Shown: one piece after another, positions 1 through 7,100 of the stretch
Numbering within the stretch: position 1 is the first letter of the stretch
Layout of the letters: every line of letters begins with the position of its first letter
Source: Pseudomonadota bacterium
Lineage (GTDB): Bacteria; Desulfobacterota; Desulfovibrionia; Desulfovibrionales; Desulfovibrionaceae
Direction of reading: 5' to 3'
Assembly: GCA_023399375.1 (NCBI GenBank)
Contig: JAEWPX010000150.1
Span: 1-15,669 of the forward strand
DNA length: 15,669 nt
Notes under the pieces: model-generated
The model's input: only the letters and a program-made list of their open reading frames with translations
Databases searched by the model: none
Told to the model about the DNA's origin: nothing
Translations under genes and position numbers: made by a program

Positions 1-60
1 CCCGGCGGGCGCCGGGCGGGCGCGCCCCCCCCGGCTGGACTGGCGCGGCCGTCTTTTGTC

Positions 61-687
61 ATGACCGATAGCGACCTGCTCCTCACGGCCGGCGTGGACG
101 AGGCCGGACGCGGTTGCCTGGCCGGGCCGGTGGTGGCCGGGGCGGTTATCCTGCCCGAGGCCTACGACCTGCCGTACCTGACGGATTCCAAGAAGCTCTC
201 AGCCGCGCGGCGCGAGACGCTCGCCCCGGCGATCAAGGCGCAGGCCATCGCCTGGGCCGTGGGCATGGCCTGGCCGGCGGAAATCGACCGCATCAACATC
301 CTGCAAGCCACGTTCGCGGCCATGGCCCGGGCCGTGCGGGCGCTTTCGAGCCGTCCGGCCGCCCTCGTCATCGACGGCAACAAGTGCATTCCGGCAGCGC
401 ATCTGGCGATCTTGTCCGCCGCGCCCCGCCAGAAGGCGGTCGTCGGCGGCGACGCCAGCGTGCCCGCCGTCTCCGCCGCCTCGATTCTCGCCAAGACCAG
501 CCGCGACAAGCTCATGACCGTGTTCGAGCGCCGCTATCCCGGCTACGGCTTCGCCGCGCACAAAGGCTACGGCGCGGCGGCCCATCTCGCGGCCCTTTCG
601 CGTCTTGGCCCCTGCCCCATCCACCGCCTGACCTTTCGCGGCGTCCTGCCCGAAACCTCCCGCCAACTCGGACTCCCCGGGATATGA
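61..687 (+). CDS. rnhB: Ribonuclease HII
   Basis: The 208-aa protein is an RNase HII, which cuts the RNA strand of RNA-DNA hybrids and removes single ribonucleotides misincorporated in DNA; it acts in the cytoplasm. The family's N-terminal DEAGRG motif is present with Asp13 and Glu14. Asp105 in VIDGN and Asp131 in GGDAS complete the four-acid metal site, followed by the conserved SAASILAKTSRD stretch (138-149). Length fits the family. The spacing between the last two acids is 26 residues, about 8 more than in E. coli as I recall it. ATG 61 places the motif at the usual distance from the N terminus, but no clear Shine-Dalgarno precedes it and the frame stays open to the window's left edge, so an upstream start cannot be excluded. 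yraN follows 112 bp downstream on the same strand, a common pairing in Proteobacteria. Confidence 0.96.
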   Translation: MTDSDLLLTAGVDEAGRGCLAGPVVAGAVILPEAYDLPYLTDSKKLSAARRETLAPAIKAQAIAWAVGMAWPAEIDRINILQATFAAMARAVRALSSRPAALVIDGNKCIPAAHLAILSAAPRQKAVVGGDASVPAVSAASILAKTSRDKLMTVFERRYPGYGFAAHKGYGAAAHLAALSRLGPCPIHRLTFRGVLPETSRQLGLPGI

Positions 688-747
688 CGCCCATGCGACG
701 CGCCTTCCGGCTGGCATCGTACCGGCTAAAATCGCGGTATTTCCCCT

Positions 748-792
748 GCCGGGAGGTCCAGGAGGGGCCACGCCCCTCCCGGCCGCCGGAGG
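748..792. repeat. GC-rich hairpin, REP-like intergenic element
   Basis: A perfect 8-bp stem GGAGGGGC (761-768) / GCCCCTCC (772-779) closes a CAC loop. An alternative outer 9-bp stem pairs GCCGGGAGG (748-756) with CCTCCCGGC (775-783). The right edge runs into the Shine-Dalgarno of yraN (GGAGG, 788-792). It resembles GC-rich hairpin repeats that recur between genes in high-GC deltaproteobacteria, but the repeat status is inferred because only one copy lies in this window. There is no T-tract, so it is not a canonical intrinsic terminator. Confidence 0.4.
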
Positions 793-799
793 CGTCCCC

Positions 800-1222
800 A
801 TGACCCCGCCTCCCCCACCGCCCCAAGCGCCGCATCTCCGGCTCGGACGCGCGGGCGAGGCAGCGGCCGAGGCGCTGCTCGCCGGCAAGGGCTTCACGGT
901 GCTTGCGCGCAACTACCGCACGCGCGGCGGCGAGGTGGACCTTGTCTGCCAGGACGGCGGGACGCTGGTGTTCGTCGAGGTCAAGACGCGCGGCGCAGGC
1001 AGCCTCGCCCGGCCGGACCAGGCCGTGACCGCAGCCAAGCGCGGCCGGCTCGTACGGGCGGCGGCGGCGTTTTTGTCCGAGCGGGATCTCTGGGATCGGC
1101 CGTGCCGCTTCGACGTGGTGGCCGTCACCGCCTCGGGAAAGGCCCTGACGGCCGCCCACCTGCCCGATGCCTTCATCCTGGAAGACGGTATGGGCACGGG
1201 AAATTTCTACCAGCCCGGATAG
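800..1222 (+). CDS. yraN: YraN/UPF0102 family nuclease-fold protein
   Basis: The 140-aa protein belongs to the YraN (UPF0102) family, which has a restriction-endonuclease-like fold related to Holliday-junction resolvases; its cellular role is not firmly established. The diagnostic core is present: LGRAGEAAAEALL (15-27), then RGGEVDL with Glu45 and Asp47, then FVEVKTR with Glu60 and Lys62, forming the E-D-ExK nuclease signature. The start at 800 is supported by GGAGG at 788-792 with 7-nt spacing. The N terminus holds a short proline run (residues 3-8) before the conserved domain. It lies downstream of rnhB on the same strand and a strong terminator follows within 40 bp, so it is the last gene of its transcription unit. 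Family membership is secure; function is inferred from the fold only. Confidence 0.93.
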   Translation: MTPPPPPPQAPHLRLGRAGEAAAEALLAGKGFTVLARNYRTRGGEVDLVCQDGGTLVFVEVKTRGAGSLARPDQAVTAAKRGRLVRAAAAFLSERDLWDRPCRFDVVAVTASGKALTAAHLPDAFILEDGMGTGNFYQPG

Positions 1223-1253
1223 GGTCGCCGCTCACGCCCTGTCGCGGTGTCTT

Positions 1254-1313
1254 GCCGCAAAAAAACGCCCCGTGGCTCCTTCCGGATTCCACGGGGCGTT
1301 TTTTTGTTGCGGC
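1254..1313. terminator. Bidirectional intrinsic terminator
   Basis: A 10-bp GC-rich stem CGCCCCGTGG (1266-1275) / CCACGGGGCG (1289-1298) with a 13-nt loop is flanked by seven A's (1259-1265) and seven T's (1299-1305). It therefore gives a U-tract on either strand. A further GCCGC (1254-1258) / GCGGC (1309-1313) match extends the symmetry. It lies between the convergent yraN (+) and the hypothetical gene on the minus strand, and probably terminates both. Confidence 0.93.
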
Positions 1314-1332
1314 CGCGCGAGCGGGCGGCGGA

Positions 1333-1767
1333 CTAATCGTTGACGTCGACTTCGGCGCAGGAGTCGTCTTCCGAGAGGGAAAACGACGCGGCGGCCTCGA
1401 AGATGCGGGCTTCGACGTAGCTGACGTCGGCGTCGTCGCCGGATTCGAGGTCGAAGCAGTAGCCGTCCTTGGAGAGCAGGCCGCCGGGAATGAGATCGCC
1501 GCGCTCGTCGGGGTCGGTGATGGTATCGGCGTAGAAGCACACGGACAGGAAGCGCTCCCCGTCGAGGGAGGCCACGTCGACCATGGTGATGACGGGGCGT
1601 CCGCGCGGGGGTTCTGCGCGCAGGCTGTAGCTCGCGGGCGGGCGCGGGACGAAGCTGACGGTGGCTTCATTCAGGCTTTCGAGCGCTTTCTTGAGGCGCA
1701 GGAACGCGGTCTTGACCCCGTTGGGGTCGTCTTGCCAGTCGGCGATGAAGGCGTCGAGTTCGGACAT
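1333..1767 (-). CDS. Acidic hypothetical protein, no recognised domain
   Basis: I do not recognise this 144-aa protein. It is strongly acidic, especially the last 35 residues, and looks soluble and cytoplasmic, with no signal peptide or membrane segment. A helical N-terminal third (about residues 1-35) precedes a mixed alpha/beta core containing SFVPRPPASYSLR, FLSVCFYADTITDPDERGDL and GGLLSKDGYCFDLE, which reads like one conserved fold. The start is supported by an AGGAGGAG Shine-Dalgarno just upstream of the ATG (on + the complement lies at about 1774-1781). A possible promoter lies at 1811-1839. It is a monocistronic unit converging on yraN and sharing its terminator, so the neighbours give no clue to function. 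Coding status is well supported by the strong ribosome site, ordinary amino-acid composition and a clean terminator. Confidence 0.85.
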   Translation of the reverse strand: MSELDAFIADWQDDPNGVKTAFLRLKKALESLNEATVSFVPRPPASYSLRAEPPRGRPVITMVDVASLDGERFLSVCFYADTITDPDERGDLIPGGLLSKDGYCFDLESGDDADVSYVEARIFEAAASFSLSEDDSCAEVDVND

Positions 1768-1810
1768 TTCGGCTCTCCTCCTGTGACGTCCTTAACGAAT
1801 GCCGTGGTAT

Positions 1811-1839
1811 TTATCAATTGAAATGAGCATGTTGAACAA
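1811..1839 (-). promoter_or_regulatory. Possible sigma-70 promoter of the acidic hypothetical gene
   Basis: On the minus strand, TTGTTC (+ positions 1834-1839) and TGATAA (1811-1816) are separated by 17 bp, in a locally AT-rich patch 44-72 bp upstream of the ATG. Each hexamer matches the consensus only partly, so this is a candidate only. Confidence 0.35.
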
Positions 1840-1842
1840 ATT

Positions 1843-1916
1843 GCCCGTCAAAGGGGGCGCACTTTGCGGACACGGGCTAGAGGTAGAACAAGACAAGGAG
1901 GTAGAAGGATAGCCCG
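1843..1916. other. Nested and alternative inverted repeats
   Basis: GCCCGT (1843-1848) plus CAAAG (1849-1853) can pair with CTTTG (1862-1866) and ACGGGC (1872-1877), giving an 11-bp stem with a 5-nt bulge. CGGGCTA (1873-1879) can instead pair with TAGCCCG (1910-1916); the two structures overlap and exclude each other. The loop of the second holds two copies of GAGGTAGAA (1880-1888 and 1898-1906) 18 nt apart. No convincing coding sequence covers the region. It could be an untranslated leader, a small RNA on either strand, or chance. Confidence 0.35.
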
Positions 1917-1968
1917 AGAAGGGAAAAAACAAAATCGCTTCTTCGCATGGAAAACTCCAAAAAAAAGG

Positions 1969-1997
1969 TTGCCAAGCCCAAGGGTGTGGGATAGATA
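1969..1997 (+). promoter_or_regulatory. Promoter of tRNA-Phe
   Basis: TTGCCA (-35, 1969-1974) and TAGATA (-10, 1992-1997) are separated by exactly 17 bp. The expected start, near 2004, lies about 8 bp before the mature tRNA 5' end. Position and spacing make this the likely tRNA promoter. Confidence 0.7.
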
Positions 1998-2011
1998 CCG
2001 TCTCTCGCCGC

Positions 2012-2087
2012 GCCGAGGTAGCTCAGTCGGTAGAGCAGGGGACTGAAAATCCCCGTGTCGGCAGTTCAATTCTGTCCCTCGGCACCA
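2012..2087 (+). tRNA. tRNA-Phe (anticodon GAA)
   Basis: A complete 76-nt cloverleaf is present. The acceptor stem GCCGAGG (2012-2018) pairs with CCTCGGC (2077-2083), followed by A2084 and an encoded CCA (2085-2087). The D arm is GCTC/GAGC. The anticodon stem GGGGA/TCCCC encloses the loop CTGAAAA with GAA at 2045-2047, which reads Phe codons. The variable loop is 5 nt, and the T arm GGCAG/CTGTC with a TTCAATT loop contains one G-U pair. Its own promoter and terminator bracket the gene, so it is transcribed alone. Confidence 0.98.
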
Positions 2088-2095
2088 TAGAAATC

Positions 2096-2131
2096 AAAGG
2101 GTTAGCTGAAAAGCTGGCCCTTTTTTCTTTT
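2096..2131 (+). terminator. Intrinsic terminator after tRNA-Phe
   Basis: An 11-bp stem, AAAGGGTTAGC (2096-2106) with GCTGGCCCTTT (2113-2123) including two G-U pairs, has a 6-nt loop. It is followed by a T-rich tail (TTTTTTCTTTT, 2121-2131). It begins 9 bp after the tRNA CCA end. Confidence 0.9.
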
Positions 2132-2603
2132 GTCTGCTCCATCTTGCGCCACTCCTGTGCCCCTTTTCTCTGTGAAGGGACGTGAGACGGGGTGAAAATA
2201 GCCCAGGCCCGAGGGGATGGGAAGCGGCCCGTGGGGGACTGTCCCCCGGCACCCGCACCACCCTCGCCATCGGAGTGCTTGCCGGCAGCCCCCGCGAAGC
2301 CGCGACGTGCCCCGGCCCATGCCCCCCCTGTCACGACCGGCGCACCATCATGCGGCGTTCCATGCGCCGCGCGAGGCGTCGCCGCAAATCCGCTTTGCCC
2401 TGTTCCGCGCCGGGAAGCACAAGCGCTTTCTTGCATGTCAGTTTCCCTATCGCTTGCAATACGCGCAAGCGACATGCTACCTTTTCATTACTGTGACCGT
2501 ACTTTTCAAGCCCCGGGCAAACCTTCTTCCAGAACCGACGGAATCACGAATTCGCAACAAACCCTGAACCCTGTGCATCGGCAACGCCATTCAAGGGTCC
2601 CCC
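2132..2603. other. Intergenic region upstream of the hybrid kinase
   Basis: I see no convincing gene here; open frames on either strand lack ribosome sites and protein-like composition, and one merely reads antisense through the tRNA. The left two thirds are GC-rich and hold a small hairpin, GCGGCG (2352-2357) / CGCCGC (2365-2370). The right third turns AT-richer and should hold the kinase promoter. A weak candidate -35 is TTGCAA (2454-2459) with TACCTT (2478-2483) 18 bp downstream. A nested inverted repeat at 2433-2477 overlaps it. Confidence 0.5.
2433..2477. repeat. Nested inverted repeat, possible operator
   Basis: The outer arms GCATGTC (2433-2439) and GACATGC (2471-2477) are perfect complements. 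Inside them GCTTGC (2452-2457) pairs with GCAAGC (2465-2470). The inner and outer right arms abut exactly, while 12 nt separate the left arms. The repeat overlaps the candidate promoter region of the hybrid kinase gene about 130 bp upstream of its start, so a regulator site or an mRNA leader structure is possible. Confidence 0.4.
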
Positions 2604-5600
2604 ATGACGCTGACCACCCGTCGGATATCCATTTTTGCAGCCTGCCTGTTGCTGCCTCTCCTTGCCGCCTACGCCAGCGTGCGCATCGCCCAATCCATCA
2701 TCTTCGACAAGCAGAGAGCCGCATTGCAACTGTCGGCCAAACGCCTGCATTTCACGATCATCGACAAGACCATCAACAGTCGGCTCATCGGGGCGACCAG
2801 CCTGCTCGGACTCATCCAACCGACCCTCAAACTCAGCGTCCTGGGCACGCGGCTGACCGAAAGCGACTCCAGCGAAATCCACAACGTCCTCGAGCCCCTG
2901 CGGCGTCAATTCTCCGCCGAGGGGACATACCTCATAGGAGCCAACGGCATCATCCGCATCCACGACACGGAAGGCTCCTTGTCGGAAGGCTTGAACGTCG
3001 GCTTCCGGCCCTATTTCAAGCAGGCCATGGCGGGCCGCACGAGCGTTTACGCCGCCGTGGGCAAGCAAACCCAGTCGCGGGGGCTTTACTACGCCGCCCC
3101 CGTCCACGAAGGGACGTTGCGCTCCTCGCCTGTCATCGGCGTCGTGATGACGAAGGTCGACGCCGCGTTCCTCGACGCGCTCCTGTCCGCATCCGGCAGC
3201 CAGGGCGTGCTCCTCTCGCCGCAGGGCGTGGCCTTCGCCGCCTCCAGACCGGACTGGCTCTTCGCCATGACCCCGCCGGCCGACGCGGGCCGGGTGGATA
3301 CGATACGTCGCTTGGGGCGCTTCGGCCCTCTCTTCGACGCCCGTCCGCCGGCCCTGCTGCCCTTTTCTCCCGCGCAGGAAGCCGCTTCCATCGACGGCCG
3401 CCTCTGGAACCTGGCGACGATGCCCGTCGACTGGGAAGATCCGGACGGCTCCTGGACGCTCGTGCTGCTGCAGGACACCACCGCCTGGTTCACCCCGGGC
3501 CAGCGGGCGGCTACGGCGGTGGGCTCCGGGGCGCTGGTTTTTCTCGTGTGCCTCGCGCTCGTGGCCTACGACCGCGTCCGGCTGCGGCGGGCCAGGACGA
3601 TGGCCCGCTTCCGCACCCTGGGCGTGGCCATGGAGGTCAGCCCCCTGGCCGTTGTCGTCACCGACCGCAAGACCCGCATCCGCTGGGTCAATCCCCAGTT
3701 CGAGCACGTGACCCAGTACACGCTCAAGGAAATCAAGGGCCGCGACCCCAACATCCTGGCCAGCGGCGACACGCCCGTGGAAGTGCACCAGGAGATGTGG
3801 CGCTCCTTGAACGCCGGGCAACCCTGGAGCGGCGAATTCATCAACCGGCGCAAGGACGGCGTCCGCTACCACGCCCGGGTCGCGATCTCGCCGGTAAACG
3901 ACGACAAGGGAAAGCTGCTCGGCTACGTGGGCCTGCAGGAGGACATCAGCGAATACAAGCGGCTGCTGTCCCGGCTGGAATCGCGGTTGCGCCTGGAGGC
4001 GGGGCTCAAACAGTTCGCGGCCTCGCTGCAAAACGAGTTCGCCGCCGACCGGCTGGCGGCGATCGCCCTGGACGCGCTCGTCCGCTTCCTTTCGCTCCCC
4101 TACGCCGCGGTCCATGTCCGCTGCGAGGAAAACGGAACCGAGGTGCTGGCCCGCTTCGGCGGCCGCTGGCCGGACGCGGACCGGCCCGGAACCGACCAGC
4201 ATCTGGCCGGCGACGTGGTCGCTTCGGGCCGGCCGTTCGTCCTGCGCGACCTCCCCGAGGCGGCGGCCGTCACCCTGGCCGGCGGCGCGGCGCCGCTGAC
4301 GGAAATACGCCTGCTCCCCCTCGGCGACGGCCAGGCGGCCCTCGGCGCGCTGGAGATCGGCCTGTTGCGCGACCTTTCCGAGGAGGAGCAGCACTACCTG
4401 GACAAGGCCTGCGCGGAACTGGCCGTGGCGCTCAAGCTCGCCCTGGACATCAGCGGGCGCGTCCGGGCCCAGCAGGCCCTGGCCGACCAGCTCGCCTTCC
4501 AGCAGGTGCTGCTGGACACCATTCCCAACCCTGTTTTCTACAAAGGCGCGGACACGCGCTTTCTGGGCTTCAACCGCGCGTACGAGGAAACCTTCTCCGT
4601 CAGGCGCGAGGACCTCGTGGGCAAACGCGTGCTCGACCTCGACTACCTGCCCGAGGAGGACCGCACGGCCTACCAGCGCGAGGACGAAGCCGCCATCGCC
4701 TCGGGCGGCGCGGTGCGGCGGGAGATGCGCATCCCCTTCGCCGACGGGCGCATGCACGAGACCCTGTATTACGTTTCGGGCTTCAGGCGCGCGGACGGCA
4801 GTCCCGGAGGGCTCGTCGGAACGTTCGTGGACATCAGCGAGCAAAAAGAAATCGAACGGGCCCTGGCCGCGGCCAAGGAAGCCGCGGTCGAGGCCACGCT
4901 GCTCAAATCCGACTTCCTGGCCAACATGAGCCATGAAATCCGCACACCCATGAACGCCATCGTGGGCATGGCCCACCTGGCGCTCAAGACCGAGCTGACG
5001 CCCCGCCAGTGCGACTACATGCGCAAGATCCAGCAGTCGAGCCAGCTGCTGCTCGCCATCATCAACGACATCCTGGACTTCTCGAAGATCGAGTCCGGCA
5101 AGCTCGCCATCGAACGCACCGACTTCGACCTGTCCTCGGTCCTCGAAAACGTCGCCATCCTGATCCGGGAAAAGGCCGAGGCCAAGGGCCTCGAACTGCT
5201 CTTCGACGTGGCCCCGGACGTCCCCCAGGACTTGATCGGGGACCCGCTGCGCCTGGGGCAGATCCTGGTCAATTTCGCCAACAACGCGGTCAAGTTCACC
5301 GAGACGGGCGAGGTGAACATCCGGGTACGCCTGGACGGCGAGGACGCCGAGGAAGCGCCGCTGCGCTTCGAGGTGCGCGACACCGGCATCGGGCTCACCG
5401 AGGAGCAGATCGGCCGGTTGTTCCAGAGCTTCTCCCAGGCCGATTCCTCGACGACCCGCCGCTACGGCGGCACAGGGCTCGGTCTGGCCATCTCCAAGAG
5501 GCTGGCCGAACTCATGCGCGGCCAGGTCGGCGTCGTTTCGACGCCCGGCCAGGGCTCCACGTTCTGGTTCACCGTGCGTCTGGGCAAAAGCCGCAAGCGC

Positions 5601-7100
5601 CACCGCATCTTCCTGCCCGATCCCGACCTGCGGGGGCGGCGCATCCTGGTCGTGGACGACAACGAAAACGCCCGGGCGGTCCTGACCGACATGCTCGCCT
5701 CCATGAGCTTTGCCGTGGACACCGTGGCCTCGGGACAGGAGGCGCTGACAGCCATCGCCGCGGCCAGGGACAGGGGGGTGCCCTATGAGGTCGCCCTGCT
5801 CGACTGGCAGATGCCGGAAATGAACGGCATCGAAACCGCCGCGCGCATCCGGCGCGACCCGCGCAACGCGCCGTTGCATCTGCTCATGATCACGGCCTTC
5901 GGCCGCGAGGAGGCCCTGCGCGGCGCCGAGCAGTCCGGCATCGAAGCCGTGCTGCTCAAACCCGTGACCCATTCCGTGCTGTTCGACACGCTCATACGGA
6001 CCCTGGCCGGTTTCCGCGAGGAGGAGCCCGCGCCTGACGCAAAGGCCCAAACGCTGCAGGAACCGGTCGGACAAGGCCGCATCCTGGTGGTGGAGGACAA
6101 CGAGGTCAACCAGCAGGTGGCCGTGGAGATGCTCGCCCAGGCCGGCTACGACGTCGATGTGGCCGACAACGGCGAACAGGCCCTGGAGAAGGTGCAGCGC
6201 ACGGCCTATGACCTCGTGTTCATGGACATGCAGATGCCCATAATGGACGGTCTCGCCGCCACCATCGCCATCCGCAAGCTGCCCGGCTTCGCGAACCTGC
6301 CCATCGTGGCCATGACCGCCAACGCCATGCGCCAGGACCGGGACAAATGCATGGCGGCAGGCATGAACGGATTCATCGCCAAACCCGTCGATCCCGACGC
6401 CCTCCTTGCGGCGCTGCGCGCCTGGATTCCGGCGCAATCAAGCGCACCTGCGGACGCAAAAGCCGGTCCGCAGCCCACGGGGCCGGTCGAAGCGCTCGAG
6501 GGGATCGACGTGGCCGCGGGTCTCGGACGCGTCGGCGGCAACAGGGAGCTGTATTTCCGGTTGCTGGACAAGATGCGGCTCGATTTTCCCGCCGTGCCGG
6601 ACCGCATTCGCGCCGCGCTGGAGGCGGGCGATCGCCAGGCAGCGGAAATCGCGGCCCATTCGGTCAAGGGCGCGGCCGGCAACGTCGGGGCCACGCTCCT
6701 GGCCGCGTCCGCGGCGACTTTGGAAAAGGCCCTGCGCGAGGGGGACGACGCAGGCTTCGCCGCGGCGCTGCCGGCCTTTGCCGCGGCCGTGGACCGATTC
6801 TCCCGGGCCCTGGCCGGGCGGGACGCGGCCGGGACGCCCCCGACCGCCGACCACGCGCCTGCGGGAACCACGTGCGCGACGGAAATCATGGACGCCCTGC
6901 GCGCGCTCGCGCCGCACCTGGAGGCCAGAAAACCCAGGCCCTGCGCGAAGATCATGGCCGCCTTGCGGGAGATGCCCTGCGACGACGCTCTGCGGGACAA
7001 GCTCGCATCCCTCGACGCCCTCGTGCGCGGCTACAAGTTTCCCCAGGCGCTCGAACTCGTGCGCGCCATGTTGCCGGCCGCCCCCGGGGAGGTTCCGTGA
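2604..7100 (+). CDS. Membrane hybrid histidine kinase with two receivers and Hpt
   Basis: This 1498-aa sensor kinase is predicted to sit in the inner membrane and start a multistep phosphorelay. Two membrane helices (about 7-28 and 304-323) flank a periplasmic Cache-type domain that includes GFRPYFKQAMAGR (133-145). The cytoplasmic part has PAS (337-450), a GAF-like segment (460-612), PAS (630-750), HisKA with His777 in SHEIRTP, and HATPase with Asn890/Asn894, DTGIG (926-930) and YGGTGLGLAIS (954-964). Two receivers follow: Asp1067 with Lys1119, and Asp1208 with Lys1260. Hpt carries His1352 in AHSVKGAAGN. The last 80-90 residues form an unassigned helical tail. All catalytic residues are visible, so it looks active. 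The ligand is unknown. ATG 2604 directly precedes the first helix; the Shine-Dalgarno is weak (AAGGGT, 2593-2598). The next gene overlaps by 4 nt. It resembles BarA-type kinases but is longer, with a second receiver. Confidence 0.96.
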   Translation: MTLTTRRISIFAACLLLPLLAAYASVRIAQSIIFDKQRAALQLSAKRLHFTIIDKTINSRLIGATSLLGLIQPTLKLSVLGTRLTESDSSEIHNVLEPLRRQFSAEGTYLIGANGIIRIHDTEGSLSEGLNVGFRPYFKQAMAGRTSVYAAVGKQTQSRGLYYAAPVHEGTLRSSPVIGVVMTKVDAAFLDALLSASGSQGVLLSPQGVAFAASRPDWLFAMTPPADAGRVDTIRRLGRFGPLFDARPPALLPFSPAQEAASIDGRLWNLATMPVDWEDPDGSWTLVLLQDTTAWFTPGQRAATAVGSGALVFLVCLALVAYDRVRLRRARTMARFRTLGVAMEVSPLAVVVTDRKTRIRWVNPQFEHVTQYTLKEIKGRDPNILASGDTPVEVHQEMWRSLNAGQPWSGEFINRRKDGVRYHARVAISPVNDDKGKLLGYVGLQEDISEYKRLLSRLESRLRLEAGLKQFAASLQNEFAADRLAAIALDALVRFLSLPYAAVHVRCEENGTEVLARFGGRWPDADRPGTDQHLAGDVVASGRPFVLRDLPEAAAVTLAGGAAPLTEIRLLPLGDGQAALGALEIGLLRDLSEEEQHYLDKACAELAVALKLALDISGRVRAQQALADQLAFQQVLLDTIPNPVFYKGADTRFLGFNRAYEETFSVRREDLVGKRVLDLDYLPEEDRTAYQREDEAAIASGGAVRREMRIPFADGRMHETLYYVSGFRRADGSPGGLVGTFVDISEQKEIERALAAAKEAAVEATLLKSDFLANMSHEIRTPMNAIVGMAHLALKTELTPRQCDYMRKIQQSSQLLLAIINDILDFSKIESGKLAIERTDFDLSSVLENVAILIREKAEAKGLELLFDVAPDVPQDLIGDPLRLGQILVNFANNAVKFTETGEVNIRVRLDGEDAEEAPLRFEVRDTGIGLTEEQIGRLFQSFSQADSSTTRRYGGTGLGLAISKRLAELMRGQVGVVSTPGQGSTFWFTVRLGKSRKRHRIFLPDPDLRGRRILVVDDNENARAVLTDMLASMSFAVDTVASGQEALTAIAAARDRGVPYEVALLDWQMPEMNGIETAARIRRDPRNAPLHLLMITAFGREEALRGAEQSGIEAVLLKPVTHSVLFDTLIRTLAGFREEEPAPDAKAQTLQEPVGQGRILVVEDNEVNQQVAVEMLAQAGYDVDVADNGEQALEKVQRTAYDLVFMDMQMPIMDGLAATIAIRKLPGFANLPIVAMTANAMRQDRDKCMAAGMNGFIAKPVDPDALLAALRAWIPAQSSAPADAKAGPQPTGPVEALEGIDVAAGLGRVGGNRELYFRLLDKMRLDFPAVPDRIRAALEAGDRQAAEIAAHSVKGAAGNVGATLLAASAATLEKALREGDDAGFAAALPAFAAAVDRFSRALAGRDAAGTPPTADHAPAGTTCATEIMDALRALAPHLEARKPRPCAKIMAALREMPCDDALRDKLASLDALVRGYKFPQALELVRAMLPAAPGEVP
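7088..7092 (+). promoter_or_regulatory. Ribosome site that sets the GTG start of the HD-GYP gene
   Basis: GGAGG lies 4 nt before GTG 7097, inside the last codons of the hybrid kinase gene. The overlap GTGA (7097-7100) joins the start of this gene to the stop of the previous one, a typical arrangement for translational coupling. No ATG in this frame fits the receiver N terminus. Confidence 0.75.

Noticed and set aside
1..60. Possible terminator or repeat at the left edge (CCCGGC/GCCGGG, 1-6 and 11-16)
   Set aside because: The stem is short, there is no T-tract, and the upstream gene is not visible, so it cannot be assigned.
1864..2046. 60-aa basic open frame running into tRNA-Phe
   Set aside because: It overlaps the tRNA and its promoter, lacks an ATG with a ribosome site, and is Arg-rich without structure.
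2060..2087. tRNA 3' end as an integration (att) site
   Set aside because: No second copy of the tRNA 3' end and no integrase or phage gene is seen in the window.
2023..2475. 150-aa open frame on the minus strand ending in RIELPTRGFSVPCSTD
   Set aside because: Its C-terminal part is the antisense translation of tRNA-Phe, a well-known spurious peptide in annotations. There is no ribosome site or protein-like composition.
2192..4936. 914-aa open frame on + overlapping the hybrid kinase in another frame
   Set aside because: It is Arg/Pro-rich low-complexity translation with no domain; the kinase frame has clear Cache and PAS domains over the same bases.
2544..6437. 1297-aa open frame antisense to the hybrid kinase
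   Set aside because: It is a product of high GC and codon bias in the opposite frame; it is rich in His, Gly, Arg and Gln, has no recognisable domain and lies wholly across a certain gene.
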